Source: Rhodobacter sp. Har01 (GTDB lineage Bacteria; Pseudomonadota; Alphaproteobacteria; Rhodobacterales; Rhodobacteraceae). From it: a stretch of DNA of 64,000 nt. The stretch lies in the NCBI RefSeq assembly GCF_020564565.1, contig NZ_JAJCTD010000001.1, forward strand, positions 186,001 through 250,000, written 5' to 3'. The notes beneath the pieces were generated by a model. That model worked only from the letters and a program-made list of their open reading frames with translations. It searched no databases and was not told where the DNA came from. A program made the translations under genes and the position numbers. Shown piece after piece: positions 62,978 through 64,000 of the stretch; position 1 is the stretch's first letter, and every line of letters starts with the position of its first letter.

Positions 62978-64000
62978 CTACAGACTTTCCAGGAAAGCCA
63001 GGATCGCGGCGCGGTCCTGGGCGGAGAGCCCGACAAAGCCGTCCCGCGCGTCCTGGGCTTCGCCGCCATGCCAGAGGATGGCCTCGGTCAGGCTGCGGGC
63101 GCGGCCGTCGTGCAGGAACTGGGTATGGCCGCTGACCTGCGCCGTCAAGCCGATGCCCCAGAGCGGCGGCGTCTTCCATTCGGTTCCCGAGGCGCGGCCT
63201 TCGGGGCGGCCATCGGCCAGCCCCGGCCCCATGTCGTGCAAGAGCAGGTCGGTGTAGGGCCAGATCAGCTGGAAGCTTTGCTCGGGCTGGCCGTCCAGCC
63301 GATGGGTGACGAACTTCGGCACATGGCAGCCGGCGCAGCCCAGATCATGGAACACCGCCTTGCCGCGCAGCACTGCCGGGTCGTCCACGCCGCGCCGCTC
63401 CGGCACGCCCAGATTGCGGCTGTAGAAGGTGACAAGCTCAAGGCTTTCGCCATCCACCTCCAGCCCGTCGCGCTGCCCTGCCTCTTGCCCATGCGGGGCG
63501 GCGCGGCAACCGGCCTGCACCGTCGAGCAATCGCCCCAGGGGTCGGGGTGCAGCGGGCTGGATAGCCCCATGTCGCCTGCGAACGCCCCCGCCGATTGTT
63601 CCTTGACCGTCGGCGCGCCGGCCTTCCAGCCGAACCGCCCCAGCATCGGCGCGCCGAATTCCACCGAGGGCACGATCTGCGCCCGGCCCGAGATGCCGTC
63701 GGCGTTGGCATCCTCCGGGTCGGCCAGCGTCAGGATGTCGCCCGCGGGGATCGCCTCCAGCAGCCCCAGCCCGATCATCTGCGGCGCCACCCGCGGCGAC
63801 AGCATCGCCCCCGCCGCCAGAGCGCCGAAGGCCGGGTCGCCCACTGCATAGGACGGCGCACGCAAGGGAACGACGGTTCCGTCAGCCAGCCTCACCGGCA
63901 CTTCGTCGTAGGAAATCTCCATCCGGCCCTCGGCCGCATGGCCCGGCGCCGCCAGGTCCTGCAACTGGCCGCCATAGGTCGGCTCGGGTCGGGTCGTCCG
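62978..64000 (-). CDS. DUF1111 di-haem oxidoreductase-like protein (partial)
   Basis: The C-terminal 340 residues of a DUF1111 (thiol oxidoreductase/di-haem peroxidase-like) protein; the N-terminus with the signal peptide and first haem site is beyond the right edge. The visible CxxCH haem site is LGCAGCHVPKFVTH. Other family blocks are TYGGQLQDLA at the edge, ADPEDANADGISGRAQIV, LLLHDMGPGLADGR and FLHDGRARSLTEAILWHGGEA. Commonly placed before imelysin genes in iron-responsive operons, as here. Confidence 0.88.
   Translation of the reverse strand, partial: RTTRPEPTYGGQLQDLAAPGHAAEGRMEISYDEVPVRLADGTVVPLRAPSYAVGDPAFGALAAGAMLSPRVAPQMIGLGLLEAIPAGDILTLADPEDANADGISGRAQIVPSVEFGAPMLGRFGWKAGAPTVKEQSAGAFAGDMGLSSPLHPDPWGDCSTVQAGCRAAPHGQEAGQRDGLEVDGESLELVTFYSRNLGVPERRGVDDPAVLRGKAVFHDLGCAGCHVPKFVTHRLDGQPEQSFQLIWPYTDLLLHDMGPGLADGRPEGRASGTEWKTPPLWGIGLTAQVSGHTQFLHDGRARSLTEAILWHGGEAQDARDGFVGLSAQDRAAILAFLESL

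Overview
The window is high-GC DNA from an alphaproteobacterium, almost certainly a member of the Rhodobacteraceae (Rhodobacter/Cereibacter-like). The evidence is a Rhodobacter-type hup hydrogenase locus, a ubiTUV anaerobic ubiquinone set, BciA of bacteriochlorophyll synthesis (so a phototroph or recent descendant of one), many ABC uptake operons, tightly packed ATGA/TGATG-overlapping genes, and dispersed GC-rich hairpin repeats. I see no rRNA or tRNA genes, no CRISPR array, no transposase and no prophage.

Layout. 1-11.5 kb: uptake hydrogenase locus. hupD and the start of hupF run leftward. hupT, hupU, hupV, hypF, hupS, hupL, hupE and hupC run rightward. HupUV/HupT is the H2-sensing module. 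HupSL-HupC is the membrane-bound energy-conserving enzyme, with the six-cysteine proximal-cluster signature of oxygen-tolerant enzymes. 11.7-18.3 kb: three overlapping or adjacent genes for large secreted proteins of unknown function, the best candidate here for an undescribed system, followed by a small secreted protein. 19.4-24.0 kb: ubiX-ubiD divergent from ubiT-ubiU-ubiV. A near-perfect FNR box sits exactly where a class II activator would act on a leaderless ubiT transcript. 24.1-30.6 kb: leftward dipeptide/oligopeptide ABC operon ending in an M19 dipeptidase. 30.8-37.2 kb: GntR regulator, ADP-ribosylglycohydrolase, PfkB kinase and a four-gene spermidine/Fe-type ABC transporter, resembling E. 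coli yegW-yegU-yegV with an ABC importer in place of YegT. 37.2-39.8 kb: leftward mobA, a DUF429-like gene and bciA.

39.9-48.0 kb: glycan cluster with two GT61 paralogues, a tandem GT2/GT92-type transferase, a GSCFA protein, a degenerate GSCFA paralogue and an SGNH-like protein; several carry Lys/Arg-rich tails. 48.0-52.3 kb: MacAB-like exporter. 52.5-53.4 kb: CHAD protein. 53.7-60.9 kb: CodA-family deaminase whose discriminating active-site Asp is Cys (predicted 5-methylcytosine deaminase), then a BMP-type nucleobase/nucleoside ABC transporter and an amidase. This operon is bracketed by two 48-bp double-hairpin repeats differing at one base. 60.9-64 kb: leftward DUF1111 di-haem protein (cut by the edge), imelysin and DUF1513, an iron-associated set.

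Functions come from motif recognition by eye. No alignments or searches were run.
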